Shown here piece after piece: positions 63,501 through 64,000 of a stretch of DNA of 64,000 bases; the first letter of the stretch is position 1, and each line of letters starts with the position of its first letter. This stretch comes from Volvox africanus. Its lineage: Eukaryota > Chlorophyta > Chlorophyceae > Chlamydomonadales > Volvocaceae. The notes under the pieces are model-generated. The model did not search any database and was not told the origin of the DNA. It saw only the letters and a program-made list of their open reading frames with translations. A program made the translations under genes and the position numbers. The stretch is from the NCBI GenBank assembly GCA_030268105.1, contig BSDZ01000014.1, forward strand, positions 1,319,001-1,383,000, read 5' to 3'.

Positions 63501-64000
63501 ACGTGGCAATGCGCTGGGGCAGGTCCGGACGCGGGTCTCCGCAGTAGAAGCCGGTATCAGCCGAGCCCAGAGTGGAGACGCCGAACTTAACCACATTCAC
63601 CGTGACGGAGATGTAGAGGTTCGCGGAGGCGGTGGCGGCCAGGCTCTTGGAGGAGACGGGAGGCGGGTTGCTGACGGCTGGATTGCAGGCACCCAGGCTA
63701 GTGAGCTGGTACCCAGGCGCGCAGATATTGTTGGTGGATGCGCGGTAGGTGAAGCAGGACCAGCGCTTGAAGGAGTTGCGGTCCTCCGTCATGAGGTTGA
63801 CCAGCTGCGCCTGTGAGGTAATTGGAGAGGCGGTGTCCGGGGGCGAGTCCCAGAAGTAGATGGCGGCAGATGGGGTGCCGGCGCCAGGGATAGATGGCTC
63901 GGTGTACAGCCACTGGCCATCAGCCTGCCCGGATACGCGCGCCGTGCCATCCAGCTGAACGGTGAAGTAGATGTTATCCGAGTAATCCTTAAAGATGATA
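60577..64000 (-). CDS. Secreted multi-module hydroxyproline-rich ECM protein, long paralog (ECM3, 5' end off window)
   Basis: One uninterrupted open frame of at least 1,141 codons, open at the right edge. From N to C it has module A (as in ECM2, ending LPPNCAITQR) and a Pro-Ser-Pro rod (about 63270-63420). Module B (about 62600-63265) carries PLYTMLGVKMFFDGFYDGNG and RRRMCDYEALSQPYPVQC. Then come a rod, module C (about 62000-62440, FCSVRFSVVSTSPRSG, CVSSTSTELAVSADL), a rod, and module D (about 61495-61860, FQMSVINGDINDAITNCGRY, VTDLCCP). A long rod (61140-61495) leads to module E ending SLGFCLNTL. Rods are PPSPPP-type, expected to be hydroxylated and glycosylated in the secretory pathway. By comparison with ECM2 the missing 5' part should include a signal-peptide exon. 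Most likely a cell-wall/ECM structural protein of volvocine type. Module families were not named with certainty. Confidence 0.88.
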   Translation of the reverse strand, partial: IIFKDYSDNIYFTVQLDGTARVSGQADGQWLYTEPSIPGAGTPSAAIYFWDSPPDTASPITSQAQLVNLMTEDRNSFKRWSCFTYRASTNNICAPGYQLTSLGACNPAVSNPPPVSSKSLAATASANLYISVTVNVVKFGVSTLGSADTGFYCGDPRPDLPQRIATLTLNTTNNVLRLSDIPGFDLPPNCAITQRPPSPPLPPSPPPAPPSPPPPSPPPPPPSPPPSPLPPSPRPPVPPSPMPPAPPTTLFTASLFIYHPGRPTPFNDQDVAKVVTLMRFALGCGGLSNDFSKCQKSPPYLTVNETNNAAFPLYTMLGVKMFFDGFYDGNGNLNPVTDRLRLAEDSVKHMFNTLGTREIWAQLAADQSLGGLFLYCNAYMSLETIINGTAYQQPGFVDDGNYTNVGARYVCPAIQGGIGGPNWPNTTIPPFIPDDIVGMPGYVRLGKIPSNPGYRRRMCDYEALSQPYPVQCLAPPPSPPPSPSPPPLPPSPPPLPPSPPLPPSPPPQPSSPSPPPPSPDTQFCSVRFSVVSTSPRSGNRVGDCSTLSTLVANLFTQFVTIRQPGLFNCVSSTSTELAVSADLLNVASTQQFLYNLGSNSALYNIIATGLNLICGDFFNATANCTAGTVPLSPIVILQPSGVNVTVSYPFVLRPGDLLFPNSVPATYACPPPPPAPPVPPSPAPPAPPPAPPLPPQPLPPPSPNPPPPRPPPGFTFQMSVINGDINDAITNCGRYTTWMNAMLASFERTGNIRRLNPDAPYCSRPAAETILKPELASPQDVNFLYVYLTVPGSIGVFVRDGGVPCGSIVRLYNPTGGVFLDYKCSSNATELVVTDLCCPAPPSPPPLPPAPPPPVPPSPPKPVLSPPPPNPPPPSPPPPAPPPPSPPPPNPPPPSPPPPSPPVPLAPSPPPPTPPPPSPPPPTPPPPSPPPPAPRASPPPKVNPPPPISSPPPPNRRPPWPPLPAKNAALPPPPPYVNITWNPPAGLEIRTYEIFAPFTAVGNKGTLVTERTTVYWLCPALKAALADQLGIPISFKPHPQGIACSDYYTLPKAKGVYYRVTVAAQSEGHLALLDSIQNSGDFVFQSNMVCGSQIRVGLGEPIRGKIVPVAPSPFDPKSLVEPYVYLLGGKGSLGFCLNTL

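Larger units (their letters stand above)
59977..64000. repeat. Segmental duplication copy 2 (matches 49485-50950)
   Basis: Shares near-identical sequence with copy 1 over about 1.4 kb in three collinear blocks. It extends past the right edge of the window. It carries both the extra 3'-flank segment and the full set of ECM modules. Confidence 0.93.

Overview
The window is nuclear DNA of a green alga, most likely a volvocine or related chlamydomonadalean species. The signs are intron-dense genes with GT-AG introns often followed by CAG acceptors, GC-rich exons in AT-richer spacers, many TG/AC, CAGA and AAGGGG simple repeats, TGTAA-like polyadenylation words, a chloroplast-targeted lumen protein, and several hydroxyproline-rich extracellular-matrix (ECM) genes with Pro-Ser-Pro linkers. 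No bacterial or plasmid features are present. Exon coordinates were read by eye from splice signals, reading phase and protein similarity.

Layout. 1-1895 (-): 5' part of a PP2C-type phosphatase with an organelle-type leader. 4043-4873 (-): thylakoid-lumen 16.5 kDa/MPH2-like protein, divergent from 5121-8369 (+): GCN5 histone acetyltransferase (GNAT plus bromodomain). 10558-18738 (-): glutamine-rich, RS-domain PNISR-like splicing protein, divergent from 19192-23431 (+): UTP18, a WD40 protein of the SSU processome. 24713-30472 (-): coiled-coil putative transcription regulator whose penultimate intron holds two tRNA-Glu(CTC) genes. 32109-38650 (-): a multi-exon ECM glycoprotein gene with a long AAGGGG array in an intron. 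40313-41395 (-): a small acidic protein of unknown role, divergent from 41688-44107 (+): a NUDIX hydrolase with a presequence-like N-terminus.

44856-64000 is the most unusual part. It contains two copies of a convergent two-gene unit: a gene with two SpoVS-like domains (+) followed by an ECM gene (-). Copy 1 is SpoVS-A (44856-47679) and ECM2 (49729-51624). Copy 2 is SpoVS-B (55717-58530) and ECM3 (60577 to beyond the right edge). The SpoVS paralogs have diverged strongly but keep the same six phase-0 exons. The ECM paralogs are nearly identical in DNA, except that ECM2 lacks about 2.2 kb encoding three internal modules and ECM3 carries about 356 bp extra in its 3' flank. SpoVS is best known as a bacterial sporulation and developmental regulator, so a doubled nuclear version beside secreted matrix genes is the best candidate here for an undescribed system. 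The functional link is inference only.

Large spacers hold microsatellites, a dispersed repeat present once intact and once split, and no further genes that I can support.
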